DNA of 64,000 nt from Fischerella sp. JS2. GTDB lineage: Bacteria; Cyanobacteriota; Cyanobacteriia; Cyanobacteriales; Nostocaceae. The position numbers and the translations under genes were made by a program. Positions 54,922 through 64,000 of the stretch are shown here, piece by piece. The notes under the pieces were generated by a model that was not told where the DNA came from, searched no databases, and saw only the letters and a list, made by a program, of their open reading frames with translations. The DNA is taken from assembly GCF_032393985.1 (NCBI RefSeq), contig NZ_CP135918.1:4154001-4218000 (forward strand). The letters run 5' to 3'. Numbering within the stretch: the stretch's first letter is position 1; the number at the start of each line of letters is the position of its first letter.

Positions 54922-55281
54922 TTACACCCCAAATGACTTCCCACAGCCGCAAGTTTGGCTGGCGTTGGGATTGGTGAATTGAAAGCCTCCACCAATCATG
55001 GCATCGCTATAATCAAGCATTAAGCCATAGAGATATAATAGGCTCTTGCGATCGCAAACTATTTTGAAGCCGTCATAATCAAAAACATCATCATTTGCGG
55101 TAATCTTACTAGGGTCTTCAAAGTCCATTAAGTAAGACATTCCAGAGCAACCCCCTTGACGTACTCCTACCCGCAAGCACAAGTCTTTGCCGCCTTGTTT
55201 TTCCTGCAAAAATTTCACTTGCCGCAATGCTGCTTCGCTTAACTGAATTCCCCTTTGTGAAGACTGAGTTGCCTGTGTCAT
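54922..55281 (-). CDS. A-type Fe-S carrier (HesB/IscA/SufA family)
   Basis: 119 residues, complete. The three cluster-binding Cys are present: [12 protein letters not shown] near residue 46 and [11 protein letters not shown] at the C-terminus (CGCG motif). [18 protein letters not shown] and [14 protein letters not shown] are family-typical. It takes clusters from the SufBCD scaffold (encoded at 37-41 kb) to target proteins. Cyanobacteria have two or three paralogues, so I leave the symbol open between sufA and iscA. The ATG at 55281 is preceded by AAGGAGTT-like bases. Confidence 0.93.
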   Translation of the reverse strand: MTQATQSSQRGIQLSEAALRQVKFLQEKQGGKDLCLRVGVRQGGCSGMSYLMDFEDPSKITANDDVFDYDGFKIVCDRKSLLYLYGLMLDYSDAMIGGGFQFTNPNASQTCGCGKSFGV

Positions 55282-55670
55282 CTGCTTTTTTAACTCCTTA
55301 TGTGGTTATCGATTACCCTATACAAGCAAAGCGGGAACCTTTAACCCAAAAGTTTCGTCATTGGGTAGCCCCGAATTTTTTAACAGACGCCTTATAAACC
55401 ACGCGTCTATAAAAACTTTTTTATCCATTTTAGCGATATTGATGTTCTAGATTGCCAAATTGTAAATACTCCGTCAAAAGCACGCAAAGATTTTTATTCT
55501 AGAATTGAGAGATTCAATGTGTTTTAGAGATTCGCTATTTTTGGAGTTTCAGCCTTTGGCAGCCCACAGTTACGATTACTCTTAATTCAACAGCTAAGGG
55601 AGTTTTCATTGGAGACTAGCCCTGACTCAAAAGTATATTTACAAATCCCTTGTTTTGATTCACTTACTCT
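55282..55670. other. Intergenic region, divergent promoters
   Basis: About 390 bp between the A-type carrier gene and the 550-residue gene. No gene, no strong hairpin. Confidence 0.4.
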
Positions 55671-57323
55671 ATGACAAGTTTTAATCGCTCTACCAGCCGC
55701 CGTTTACGGAAATTAACTCAAATTCCTTCTGTATGGGAGGGCGATCGCCGTCCATTGTCATCACCAACCCAGCACTCAGACTCCGAAACCAAGGGCGAAT
55801 GTATTCTGTGGGTGGATGGTACACAAGGCATTGTGCGGGGAATGGACGTAGTACCTCCAGAAAGCGGGCCAGAGGCAATTGTTCGCACTTTGATGCGAGC
55901 AATGGAGAATCCCCACAGTCCTGCTAAACCTGCGCGTCCCCAAAGAATTGTCGTCAGAGACCGGGAAATACAATTTTACTTACGTGGAGTCCTGCAAGAT
56001 TTAGATATTGCCATTGACTACTCGCCTGAGTTACCTCTAATTGATGAGTTATTTCGTGGGTTTGCCGAAATTCTCGACTCTCAAGTTCCCGAATTACCTC
56101 CACAGTATGCTAAAGCTTTGCGAGAAAAAGCTTTAGCAATTTGGCAAGCTGCCCCTTGGGAATTATTAGAAGAACAGCAGATTGTATCAATCGAAATCAA
56201 CAAATGGGATGTTGGCACACTCTACGCCTCAATGATGGGGATGCTAGGGATGGAATATGGAGTACTTTTGTATCGTTCAGAAGATTCACTGAAGCATTTT
56301 CGGGCCACAATTTTAAGAGAAGACGAATCACAAGGAAATTTAGAAGAAGCTTTCCTCAAGCAAGATTGTCTATTTCTGACGTTTGAACATGCTGACGAAA
56401 CAGACGAAGAGGAAGAATTTGAGGATTTAGCAAAACTGCCACTGTCAGAAATTGAACCTACCTTTGGTAATATTCATCCTCTTGAGGGACTACGCTCGGT
56501 TTTATACGATGAAGAAGCACTGATAGTATATGTTGCCCTAGAAAGTCTTTACCGTTTTATTCGCGATCATCGTCGTCATTTGGGTAGCGATTCTTTTCCT
56601 GCTTTGAATCGTCGCTACCGCATTTCCCTACCAGATTCTTGTGATGAGCAAACAAAATCAGTAGCTATAACTGTCTCTAGTATGCCGGAATTGGCAGCAG
56701 AGTTGGAGGAAATGGCAGGCTATGAAGATGAAGAAGACTCAGAGGATGAGGAGATAGAATCTGAATCTATGCCGATGTTTAGGTCATTGCGAGATGACTT
56801 AATACCGGAAGACTCTTTTCTCAGCTTGGGTGTAGTGTCTTGGGAAATGTTAGAGTACTTACGTCAAGGAGTTAATTACCATCAAGCAGGAGAAGTTAAG
56901 CCAGTCGGTGATGGTCTGCCAGTTATTCTAATTCAAACTTCGCGCCCTAAAGCTAAGACCGTAATTGAAAACATAGAAAAAGCAGGAGGTCTGAAAGCAA
57001 TTTGCTTCAATCCTGGTGCTGATCCTTTTGGTGGCGATCGCTATGATCTGGGTTTATTGCAAACTCAAAATGGCGAATTGTTCTTGTTTGGGGAGTTCTT
57101 AGATGATGATCCTGTTCACGTTGAGGCTAGAAGAAAATGGAATCAACGCTGTAAAAATACTAAAGGTTTCTGCGGTTTGATCATTGCCAAAGGACTTACT
57201 GGTGCTGCCCGTGGTAATCCCCAGTTGCGAGATATGATGGCTTTATTTGAGGCGCGATCGCTTTCACCTAAAGACTTAGGTATTGGTACTCTCCAGCTAA
57301 TGCCGCAACTGCAATTTGAATAA
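55671..57323 (+). CDS. Large acidic protein of unknown function, 550 residues
   Basis: I recognise this as a conserved cyanobacterial protein type with DUF6930-like N- and C-terminal parts but cannot assign a function. The N-terminal half (CILWVDGTQGIVRGMDVVPP, IVVRDREIQFYLRGVLQDLD) looks like an alpha/beta domain. The middle is acidic, with clusters ETDEEEEFEDLAKLP and EDEEDSEDEEIESESM (around 240 and 350). The C-terminal 150 residues contain ILIQTSRPKAKTVIENIEKA and GLKAICFNPGADPFGGDRYD, LFLFGEFLDDDPVHVEARRK. No membrane segment, no signal. Single gene; the left neighbour is divergent. Confidence 0.72.
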   Translation: MTSFNRSTSRRLRKLTQIPSVWEGDRRPLSSPTQHSDSETKGECILWVDGTQGIVRGMDVVPPESGPEAIVRTLMRAMENPHSPAKPARPQRIVVRDREIQFYLRGVLQDLDIAIDYSPELPLIDELFRGFAEILDSQVPELPPQYAKALREKALAIWQAAPWELLEEQQIVSIEINKWDVGTLYASMMGMLGMEYGVLLYRSEDSLKHFRATILREDESQGNLEEAFLKQDCLFLTFEHADETDEEEEFEDLAKLPLSEIEPTFGNIHPLEGLRSVLYDEEALIVYVALESLYRFIRDHRRHLGSDSFPALNRRYRISLPDSCDEQTKSVAITVSSMPELAAELEEMAGYEDEEDSEDEEIESESMPMFRSLRDDLIPEDSFLSLGVVSWEMLEYLRQGVNYHQAGEVKPVGDGLPVILIQTSRPKAKTVIENIEKAGGLKAICFNPGADPFGGDRYDLGLLQTQNGELFLFGEFLDDDPVHVEARRKWNQRCKNTKGFCGLIIAKGLTGAARGNPQLRDMMALFEARSLSPKDLGIGTLQLMPQLQFE

Positions 57324-58633
57324 CAACCTTACTAATAACACGATGTAATTGTATATTCATTTGAGTCAAAACTTTTTGCATCCTTTGTATATGGATGTAT
57401 ATGGAAGCAAGCGCTCTTAATCAAGTTATAAATTATTGTTGCAGTCAGGTTTATCTGACTTAATACCAATTTAGTGAAGCTGCATAGAAAATGTCTCAGG
57501 TGCTTTCTTAACTTCCAATAACTTAAAAAGCCTACTACATCAGTATTTCTGCAACCATCTTCTCACGGTTGAAGTTTCTCTGTCTGCCCAAGCATTTCCC
57601 TAGTTCCTCCTGTTGGTTTACCTACCCACTCTTGAGCTACCACAACATCTGTAGCTTTTCTTTCTAATTTCCCAACCTAGCTTAGGGTAGGCGTTTTTTT
57701 GAGTTCCTCTTCGCTCTATGCAATTTCAATCTTAAACACTCGGCTCATGAGTATTTAAACTTATTGAGTTTACTTCTCCTATTATATGCAGCTTCATATT
57801 TAATTGCTATAAGCTATGAGCCAATAAATGTATTTCTTGGCGGGATGAAAAGTAATGCAAGATCTAAGATTACCTATTATCCCTTCACAAAATTCTTGAT
57901 ATATATCCTCCCCTTTGTCCCTCTTCCCTTATCTGCTCGACAAATATATCAGAACTCATAGTAAAACAGCATAAGGGGTGTTTTTCCTATCCCTTTTCCC
58001 TTTTGACTAAGAAGTATTGGCTTGTCTTTACTGTTCAACCTATAACTATGTTCGTTAATTTTACTTTACTTCTTTCTATAGGAAGTTTTTTATTTAAATA
58101 TTGCAAAAACTAAACATGAATTATTGTTAATGGCAACTCACAGAAACTTTACTATGTACTTACAAAATTATAAATTTTCTTGATTAGTTTAGTTGTGTTG
58201 TGTGCATTTTGCCTTTCTTAAAGATCCTGTATGAGAACCCAATGATTTTATAAAAAACTACTAGTGTTTTATAAGTAAAAATATTTACTCTTTTTATATC
58301 TATTATTACTAAATATAGCTTCAATTTTTTTGTATAAAATAACACATGATTTTATTTCAAACTGATATTAATTTAAGCTCTATCTAGTTTAGGAAAATAG
58401 ACTTTCTATATAAGATGTATATTTTTGAAATTGTATAGTTGTTTATAATATCAAAACAAACTAATGTAATCTTTTTACTATTCCTTATTAAAATTTTCAC
58501 AAAAATAAAAATCTAACTTTAAGTACAAATTCAGTAAAGATTAAGTAAAGACAACCAATTAAATTAGAAAACATATACAATGAAAACATCAATAAATAGG
58601 GTGTTTATACGGCAATATTTACAGTATTAATAT
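57324..58633. other. 1.3-kb AT-rich intergenic region, no gene seen
   Basis: The longest gap in the window. It begins with repeat words (ACCAATTTAGTGAAGC) and becomes very AT-rich from about 58000. No frame has a ribosome site; a 65-codon frame at 57764 starts with TTG and is weak. It may hold long 5' regulatory DNA for the next gene. Confidence 0.5.
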
Positions 58634-59761
58634 ATGGAGATGAATGAGAACCCAGATAATAATTCAAAGGGTTTACTACAATTAGAAAAACAATCTGCTG
58701 TTTTATATTTAGCTCAACAATGGACCAAAAAGTATTTACAGAATGTAGAACTGAACTACTTCTATGAAGATAAGCAAGATGCTTTAAACTTTAAAAAGGT
58801 AGTATCTCCTGAAGGACGAAAAAGAACAGCACAAAAGCTAATGAATTCACTGCGTACTGTGAGTTTACAAGCTTGGAACAAAACAGAAGCATTGTTATCA
58901 GAGGAAATCAAAAGGCATCGTATTGACCCGAAATTAATTGATCCTTGGGAGATAACAGCAGATTCTTTTAAGATATACGAACAAGCATTGCATCTATATA
59001 TCCAGCAACAATCAAGTCAGAACTTACCGACACACATCCCATCATTGAATACAGAAAATTCAGTGTCTGAAAAGATTCAGCAGATGCAAGCACAACATTT
59101 TGTCTCTACTCAAATAGCAACAATCATTAGCACAAATGTTTGTTTGCTGCGGCAGAAATACACACAAAATGATCCAAGAGTGATTGGCTTTGTGAGTATG
59201 CAGTTTCACTATACTAACCTTGGCTTACTACAAACTATTTCACCTTTGGAACAAATTGTACTTGGCAGTTACTTAAAAGTCATAGACGATCATTTATATA
59301 TGCCATTACAGCGTGCTTATGATGCAGCAGCAGATCATGACTATAATTCTCAAGTTTTAACAGCAGTGCAAAAACTTTTACCTATTAGTACACAAATTGC
59401 CAATAAAATTTGCCAAAAGATAATTGATCTTTACCCTAATTATCATTCCCAGTCTGGTTTATTAAGTGAACCGCTAGTCAGACTTTCCAGTATCAGGGAT
59501 ATAGAAATGTTCCAAGTTTATCTTTGGGTTTGTAGCTTAGAGGGAAGTGTGAATGCAATTCAACAAGAATTGTTTCCATTGTGTGCAATGCTCTACCCAA
59601 GATTAAAAATTCAATGGGAGCTGATTCGCTGTATGCTACACCTACTAGAGCAAGAAATATCTCAACATCTGAATACTAAACAAGCTAATACCTTGATGCC
59701 TTATTTACAGGTGTTGTGGCACATGTTTTCTCCAAAAGTATTTGACAAACTCACATTGTAG
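58634..59761 (+). CDS. Unknown helical protein, 375 residues
   Basis: Not recognised. The start is ATG at 58634 or the second ATG at 58640. The protein is soluble and predicted nearly all helical with many Gln/Leu/Ile: residues 1-110 include QLEKQSAVLYLAQQWTKKYL and RKRTAQKLMNSLRTVSLQAW, a polar break lies near 130-145 (SSQNLPTHIPSLNTENSVSE), and then a repeat-like helical domain to the end (FVSTQIATIISTNVCLLRQK, SPLEQIVLGSYLKVIDDHLY). The C-terminal helices contain several Cys in hydrophobic positions (ELIRCMLHLLEQEI). It is isolated by 1.3 kb of AT-rich DNA upstream. It could be an accessory gene; codon use is slightly more AT-rich than that of the neighbours. Confidence 0.62.
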   Translation: MEMNENPDNNSKGLLQLEKQSAVLYLAQQWTKKYLQNVELNYFYEDKQDALNFKKVVSPEGRKRTAQKLMNSLRTVSLQAWNKTEALLSEEIKRHRIDPKLIDPWEITADSFKIYEQALHLYIQQQSSQNLPTHIPSLNTENSVSEKIQQMQAQHFVSTQIATIISTNVCLLRQKYTQNDPRVIGFVSMQFHYTNLGLLQTISPLEQIVLGSYLKVIDDHLYMPLQRAYDAAADHDYNSQVLTAVQKLLPISTQIANKICQKIIDLYPNYHSQSGLLSEPLVRLSSIRDIEMFQVYLWVCSLEGSVNAIQQELFPLCAMLYPRLKIQWELIRCMLHLLEQEISQHLNTKQANTLMPYLQVLWHMFSPKVFDKLTL

Positions 59762-60099
59762 AGGTAGCTAAGTTTCTTGTACATTGCTATCCTCGAACAA
59801 ATAGTTATTTAGTTAGCAGCAATCATTTTTGCTAAACTATAAAATTTTTGGTCAAGCTTGATTATTCCTCAGCAGAGTTTCTGTTGTGTAGTAACCAATA
59901 TACGCTATTGTTCCTGTCACAACAATACTTTATTCATTTGTTTTTTGATTCTATTAGAAAATAAAGGACACTTCAAGTAAACCAAATTTTTTACATCAAC
60001 GATTGCTTGTTTCCTGACAAAAACTCTGATATTCTTATCTCTTTCATCCTCACTAACATTTTGTCAATGATGTTGATATACAGCAAATAACATAATCAA
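59762..60099. other. Intergenic region, nothing recognised
   Basis: About 340 bp of AT-rich DNA before the small ribbon-helix-helix gene. Confidence 0.4.
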
Positions 60100-60270
60100 A
60101 TGACTAATAAAAAATGGGCTGTAAAACGTATTACTGTGAATTTAGCAGCACAGGAGGCCGAAAAATTGGAAAAGTATTGTCAGCAAACTGGTAGACCTGC
60201 AACTGACGTGATTCGGGAATTGATCCGAGGATTGTCTGTAGCTGAAGACACCAATGATGGTAACAGATAA
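60100..60270 (+). CDS. Small ribbon-helix-helix (CopG-like) DNA-binding protein, 56 residues
   Basis: ATG at 60100, stop at 60268-60270. The sequence KKWAVKRITVNLAAQEAEKL, EKYCQQTGRPATDVIRELIR has the RHH pattern: one beta strand with alternating residues (VKRITVNL), helix A (AQEAEKLEKYCQQTG), turn, and helix B (PATDVIRELIRGL). Such dimers bind the major groove, as antitoxins or autoregulators. No toxin gene follows. It sits about 210 bp upstream of crtQ in the same direction and could control it, which is inference from position only. Confidence 0.75.
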   Translation: MTNKKWAVKRITVNLAAQEAEKLEKYCQQTGRPATDVIRELIRGLSVAEDTNDGNR

Positions 60271-60478
60271 GGAGGCAGACAATAGATTAAGAGTACAAAG
60301 AAAAAGAAATAAAAAAGAAAGGAAAAATTTGTTTTTGCTTTCTACTTTTTACTTTATTTGACTCTTTTTGGGATTTGTCTGGGTGTTTTGAATCCTTAGA
60401 CTGTGGATGGAATACAAGTAGCAAATTCCGACACCAACCCAGTTACAATTTGTAAATAAATTGAAAAGGAAGGACGGA

Positions 60479-61918
60479 ATGCGCGTTGCAATCATTGGTG
60501 CGGGACTGGCTGGGCTAGCAACCGCTGTAGATTTAGCTGATGCTGGCTGTGAAGTCCAGATTTTTGAGTCCCGTCCGTTTGTTGGTGGAAAAGTTAGCAG
60601 CTGGGTAGATGAAGATGACAACCATATTGAAATGGGATTGCATGTCTTCTTTGGCAACTACAATCAGTTGTTGAAATTGATGAAGAAGATGGGAGCCTTT
60701 GAAAACCTGCTTCCTAAAGAACATATTCATACCTTTATCAATAAGGGAGGACAGATTGGTGCGCTTGATTTTCGTTTCTTTATGGGTGCGCCTTTCAATG
60801 GTTTAAAGGCCTTTTTTACTACCTCTCAACTCTCATGGCTAGATAAGTTGCAAAATGCTGTAGCACTTTCTACAAGTCCAGTTGTCAGGGGTTTGGTAGA
60901 CTTTGACGGTGCGATGCAGAATATTCGTAACTTAGACAAAGTTAGCTTTGCTGAATGGTTCCGTAGCCACGGTGGTAGTGATGGCAGTATTAAGCGGATG
61001 TGGAATCCTATTGCCTATGCTTTGGGTTTTATTGATTGTGAAAACATATCCGCCCGTTGTATGTTGACAATTTTTCAGTTATTTGCTGTAAGAACAGAAG
61101 CATCAAAACTGCGGATGCTTAAGGGTTCGCCCTATGAATACTTGCATAAACCGATTTTGGAGTATCTAGAGGCGAGAGGAACAAAAATTTATACTCGTCG
61201 GAGAGTACGAGAAGTTCAATTTGCTGAGAAAGAAGAACGAATCCGTGTCACTGGTTTGGTAATTGCTAATGGTGATACAGAAGAAAACATTACTGCTGAT
61301 GCTTATGTCGCAGCCTGTGATCTGCCAGGAATTCAGCGCCTCTTGCCTCAACAATGGCGTAAGTGGACAGAATTTGACAATATTTACAACTTAGATGCGG
61401 TTCCTGTGGCGACGGTGCAGCTACGATTTGATGGTTGGGTAACAGAACTGCAAGATACAGAGGCACGCAAACAGCTAAATCACGCAGCAGGGATTGATAA
61501 TTTGCTATATACCGCTGATGCCGATTTTTCTTGTTTTGCTGATTTGGCTTTGACTAGCCCTGCCGATTATTATCGGCAAGGGCAAGGATCTTTGTTGCAG
61601 TTAGTGTTGACACCAGGAGATCCTTTTATTAAAAAAAGCAATGAAGAAATTGCTCAGCACGTTTTAGCACAAGTACACGAGTTGTTTCCATCATCAAGGG
61701 AATTAAATATGACTTGGTACAGTGTAGTTAAGCTAGCTCAGTCTTTGTACAGAGAAGCACCAGGGATGGATATTTATCGTCCTCGTCAAAAAACCCCTGT
61801 GGCTAATTTCTTCCTCGCAGGCAGTTATACACAGCAGGATTACATCGATAGCATGGAAGGAGCAACGATTTCAGGAATGCTTGCCGCAAAAGCTATTTTG
61901 GAAACTGTGAAAAAATAG
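60479..61918 (+). CDS. crtQ: Zeta-carotene desaturase (CrtQ/ZDS)
   Basis: 479 residues from the ATG at 60479 (GGAAGGA upstream; six extra in-frame codons before it are ignored). Converts 9,9'-di-cis-zeta-carotene to prolycopene in the plant-type carotene route. The FAD dinucleotide-binding motif is at the N-terminus ([40 protein letters not shown]), then [40 protein letters not shown] separates ZDS from phytoene desaturase (PDS); the FAD-binding C-terminus reads [20 protein letters not shown]. It is followed 47 bp later by an SRPBCC gene, the usual neighbour in cyanobacteria. Confidence 0.94.
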   Translation: MRVAIIGAGLAGLATAVDLADAGCEVQIFESRPFVGGKVSSWVDEDDNHIEMGLHVFFGNYNQLLKLMKKMGAFENLLPKEHIHTFINKGGQIGALDFRFFMGAPFNGLKAFFTTSQLSWLDKLQNAVALSTSPVVRGLVDFDGAMQNIRNLDKVSFAEWFRSHGGSDGSIKRMWNPIAYALGFIDCENISARCMLTIFQLFAVRTEASKLRMLKGSPYEYLHKPILEYLEARGTKIYTRRRVREVQFAEKEERIRVTGLVIANGDTEENITADAYVAACDLPGIQRLLPQQWRKWTEFDNIYNLDAVPVATVQLRFDGWVTELQDTEARKQLNHAAGIDNLLYTADADFSCFADLALTSPADYYRQGQGSLLQLVLTPGDPFIKKSNEEIAQHVLAQVHELFPSSRELNMTWYSVVKLAQSLYREAPGMDIYRPRQKTPVANFFLAGSYTQQDYIDSMEGATISGMLAAKAILETVKK

Positions 61919-61965
61919 TTTGCTGATCCAAAATCTCAAATCCAAAATCTTAAATCCAAAATCTA

Positions 61966-62412
61966 ATGTCTGATTGGTTAGAACATACAGTGCAGATGGA
62001 AGTAGAGGCTCCTATAGATTTAGTATGGAGTCTTTGGTCTAATTTGGAGCAAATGCCCCGGTGGATGAAGTGGATAGATTCGGTGACAGTTCCTGAAGAT
62101 AATCCCGATATCTCATTGTGGAAATTGAAATCTGGTGGTTTTGAATTTACCTGGAAATCCCGAATTCTCAAAGTAATTCCTCATCAAATCATCCAATGGG
62201 AATCTATTGATGGTTTACCGAATCGGGGAGCTATTCGTTTTTATGATCGCCATACCAGTAGTATCGTTAAACTTACTGTTGCCTATGCTATCCCCGGTAT
62301 CCTGGGCAAAATCATGGATAATCTATTTTTAGGACGAATAGTAGAATCAACTTTACACGCGGATTTAGAGCGATTTAAGCAATACGCCTTACAAAAAAAG
62401 GCTGAAGGGTGA
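61966..62412 (+). CDS. SRPBCC/polyketide-cyclase-like protein next to crtQ
   Basis: 148 residues. START/SRPBCC fold that forms a hydrophobic pocket for lipids or isoprenoids: HTVQMEVEAPIDLVWSLWSN, MPRWMKWIDSVTVPEDNPD, then alternating strands (FEFTWKSRILKVIPHQIIQW) and the final long helix ESTLHADLERFKQYALQKK. Its conserved place behind zds suggests a role in handling carotenoid intermediates or a related membrane-lipid step, but this is inferred from context only. Confidence 0.86.
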   Translation: MSDWLEHTVQMEVEAPIDLVWSLWSNLEQMPRWMKWIDSVTVPEDNPDISLWKLKSGGFEFTWKSRILKVIPHQIIQWESIDGLPNRGAIRFYDRHTSSIVKLTVAYAIPGILGKIMDNLFLGRIVESTLHADLERFKQYALQKKAEG

Positions 62413-62534
62413 AAGATGAAGGATAAAGGGTGAATATTAAACTATGAGATGAAGAGTTAAAAATTAAAGATAAAAAAATCCTTCATCCTTCATACTTAAT
62501 TCTTCATCCTTCATACTTAATTCTTCATACTTTT

Positions 62535-62777
62535 TTACCACGTTGGATCGCTAAACAAGTTTATCGTTAATTCTTCACATCCGTCTGGAACTGCGCTAAT
62601 ACAAGCACGAATGATTTCTCCATCTTCTAGTTCCACTGTACAAGCGTGACAAGTACCCATCAGACAACCAGTGGGAATAATTACCTCTGCTCGATCAGCA
62701 ACATCCAGCAGAGGTTCTCCCACTTGGGCGTCAACTGTAACATCATCTGGTAAGAAATGGACACGCACAGTCATCAT
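62535..62777 (-). CDS. [2Fe-2S] plant-type ferredoxin domain protein, 80 residues
   Basis: A single small ferredoxin with cluster ligands CLMGTCHAC (CX4CX2C) and a later Cys in IIRACISAVPDGCEEL. It is shorter than photosynthetic ferredoxin (about 97) and lacks its N-terminal acidic patch, so it is of the FdxD/accessory type. It is divergent from the SRPBCC gene and lies 10 bp downstream of cobQ on the same strand, so it is the second gene of a cobalamin-linked unit; an electron-supply role there is inference. Confidence 0.86.
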   Translation of the reverse strand: MMTVRVHFLPDDVTVDAQVGEPLLDVADRAEVIIPTGCLMGTCHACTVELEDGEIIRACISAVPDGCEELTINLFSDPTW

Positions 62778-62787
62778 TTTGAGCTTA

Positions 62788-64000
62788 CTACGACAATAAA
62801 GGAGTCAAATCTAAGTGCTGTTCAATTTCTGTGGCAAGAGAATCTAAAAGATTTTCGCGCTGATCTCGATAGTTAGCAACACCTGTAGGCAGAGATTTCA
62901 AACCTCGTTGTTGACGTAGACGATTTAACCAAGCACGACGCCAAGGCCCATTGTCAAATATACCGTGGAGATAAGTACCCCAAACTGATTGACAACTATC
63001 CACTAATCCTAAGTTCGGGTCGTCAAATAGAGGATAGTAGGATTGGGAATCTATTCCTTGGGTTTCGATGCGCGATCGCCCTTGATGAATTTCAAATCCA
63101 GTCACAGGTAAACCCATTTGGGGATGATTAGAAGTCACTTGACGTTGGCGGGCAATTTTTTGTCCCGTTATGACTGTTTTGATGGGTAATAGTCCTAAGC
63201 CTTGAAATCTACCTGCTTGTCCTTCTATACCTTCAGGATCGGCAATCATTTGACCAAGGATTTGAAAACCACCGCAGATACCTAAAACTGTACCACCTGC
63301 TGCTGCATAATTTTGAATTGCCTCTGCCATACCAGTTCTTTGGAGTAACAGCAAGTCAGCAATTGATGTTTTAGTACCTGGGAGAATTACGGCATCTGGG
63401 TGTCCTAATTCTTGCTTAGGGCTTAAGTATTTTATCATGACTGTTGATTCTGATTCCAATGGATCAAAATCGGTAAAATTAGATATTCTTGGTAAGCGAA
63501 TCACACTAATATTGAGATCTGTACCGGATTTATGCGATTTGCGTTCAAATAAGTCTAAAGAATCCTCCGCTGGGAATACAGTTTCTAAGTATGGAATTAC
63601 ACCAAGCACCGGAATACCTGTGCGTTCTTCTAACCATTTAATACCAGGTTCCAGTAGCGATCGCTGTCCCCGAAACTTGTTAATGACTACACCCCGAATC
63701 AAAGCCCGTTCTTCTGGTTCGAGTAATTCCAAAGTTCCAACTACATGTGCAAAAGCACCACCTCGATCAATATCAACTACCAGTAAAGTCGAGGCATTCA
63801 AATGTTTTGCCACTCGCATATTAGTTAAATCACGGTGCTTGAGGTTAATTTCTGCCGGACTACCAGCACCTTCACAAATCAGCAAATCAAATTCTGTTGA
63901 CAAATGCTGTAAAGACTCTTCGATTGAGCGCCATCCTAATTCAAAATATTGCTCGTAGTAATCCGCAGCGCTAACTTTTCCTATAGCTTTACCCTTAATA
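62788..64000 (-). CDS. cobQ: Cobyric acid synthase CobQ/CbiP, 5' end outside window
   Basis: Amidates the b, d, e and g side chains of adenosylcobyrinic acid a,c-diamide. The frame is open to the right edge, so about 403 of roughly 490 residues are visible. The ATPase half has FDLLICEGAGSPAEINLKHR and LVVDIDRGGAFAHVVGT. The class-I glutaminase half has Cys in GICGGFQILGQ and His in GTYLHGIFDN; the domain order is normal. The stop at 62788-62790 is 10 bp before the ferredoxin start, so the two genes form an operon. Confidence 0.94.
   Translation of the reverse strand, partial: IKGKAIGKVSAADYYEQYFELGWRSIEESLQHLSTEFDLLICEGAGSPAEINLKHRDLTNMRVAKHLNASTLLVVDIDRGGAFAHVVGTLELLEPEERALIRGVVINKFRGQRSLLEPGIKWLEERTGIPVLGVIPYLETVFPAEDSLDLFERKSHKSGTDLNISVIRLPRISNFTDFDPLESESTVMIKYLSPKQELGHPDAVILPGTKTSIADLLLLQRTGMAEAIQNYAAAGGTVLGICGGFQILGQMIADPEGIEGQAGRFQGLGLLPIKTVITGQKIARQRQVTSNHPQMGLPVTGFEIHQGRSRIETQGIDSQSYYPLFDDPNLGLVDSCQSVWGTYLHGIFDNGPWRRAWLNRLRQQRGLKSLPTGVANYRDQRENLLDSLATEIEQHLDLTPLLS

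Noticed and set aside
57764-57961. A 65-codon frame with a hydrophobic start.
   Set aside because: It begins at TTG without a ribosome site in AT-rich DNA, where hydrophobic codons arise by composition.

Overview
The window reads as chromosomal DNA of a filamentous, probably heterocyst-forming cyanobacterium (order Nostocales). The reasons are many HIP1 octamers (GCGATCGC), a photosystem I psaB gene, zeta-carotene desaturase, a SufR-controlled sufBCDS operon, a CtaA-type copper ATPase, short tandem heptamer repeats in intergenic DNA, and a 37-nt CRISPR repeat ending ATTGAAAC. Species cannot be fixed from sequence reading alone. Codon use and base composition look even across the window; the obvious accessory DNA is the CRISPR array, two copies of one IS1-family element, a tnpB element, and remnants near the left end and at 22.7-23.1 kb.

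Layout. 0-3.7 kb: a broken nucleotidyltransferase/HEPN pair, a WD40 scrap, three 21-bp direct repeats that resemble the end of a Tn7-like/CAST transposon, an MFS-type transporter and a DUF4142 lipoprotein. 4.4-9.2 kb: an alpha/beta hydrolase, a Cys-rich small protein, and a three-gene operon (SDR, alpha/beta hydrolase, 482-residue unknown). 9.4-11.6 kb: a lone, divergent psaB without psaA. 12.1-18.8 kb: a MITE-like element, a leader and a CRISPR array of 71 repeats plus a terminal stub with 71 spacers, split by an IS1-family element; no cas genes are in the window. 19.1-24.8 kb: argJ, three tandem candidate small RNAs, gatB, yidD, a phytol-kinase-like gene and a secreted Arg/Tyr/His-rich protein. 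27-31.5 kb: an NAD operon pncB-nadD-nrtR-nadE. 36.2-42.3 kb: sufR, two SufR operators, and sufB-sufC-sufD-sufS. 42-50.6 kb: Uma2 nuclease, CPBP protease, TM2 protein, copper ATPase, FHA protein. 50.8-53.1 kb: a tnpB element disrupted by the second IS1 copy, with an 8-bp target duplication. 53.1-64 kb: TIGR01777 epimerase, TPR protein, A-type Fe-S carrier, a 550-residue acidic protein, a 375-residue unknown, a small ribbon-helix-helix protein, crtQ/zds with an SRPBCC gene, a [2Fe-2S] ferredoxin, and cobQ running off the right edge.

How parts fit. sufR, its two CAAC-N6-GTTG operators and sufBCDS form a self-contained Fe-S assembly module, and the A-type carrier at 55 kb works in the same pathway. 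The NAD genes make a salvage-to-NAD route with an NrtR-like regulator inside the operon. The least explained items are (i) the tandem small-RNA array at 20.5-21.0 kb, in which each unit has its own -10 box and intrinsic terminator on the minus strand; (ii) seven CRISPR spacers, from both strands, that overlap into one short composite target; and (iii) the tnpB/IS1 nest, where both the IS and the tnpB coding run contain lengthened A tracts.
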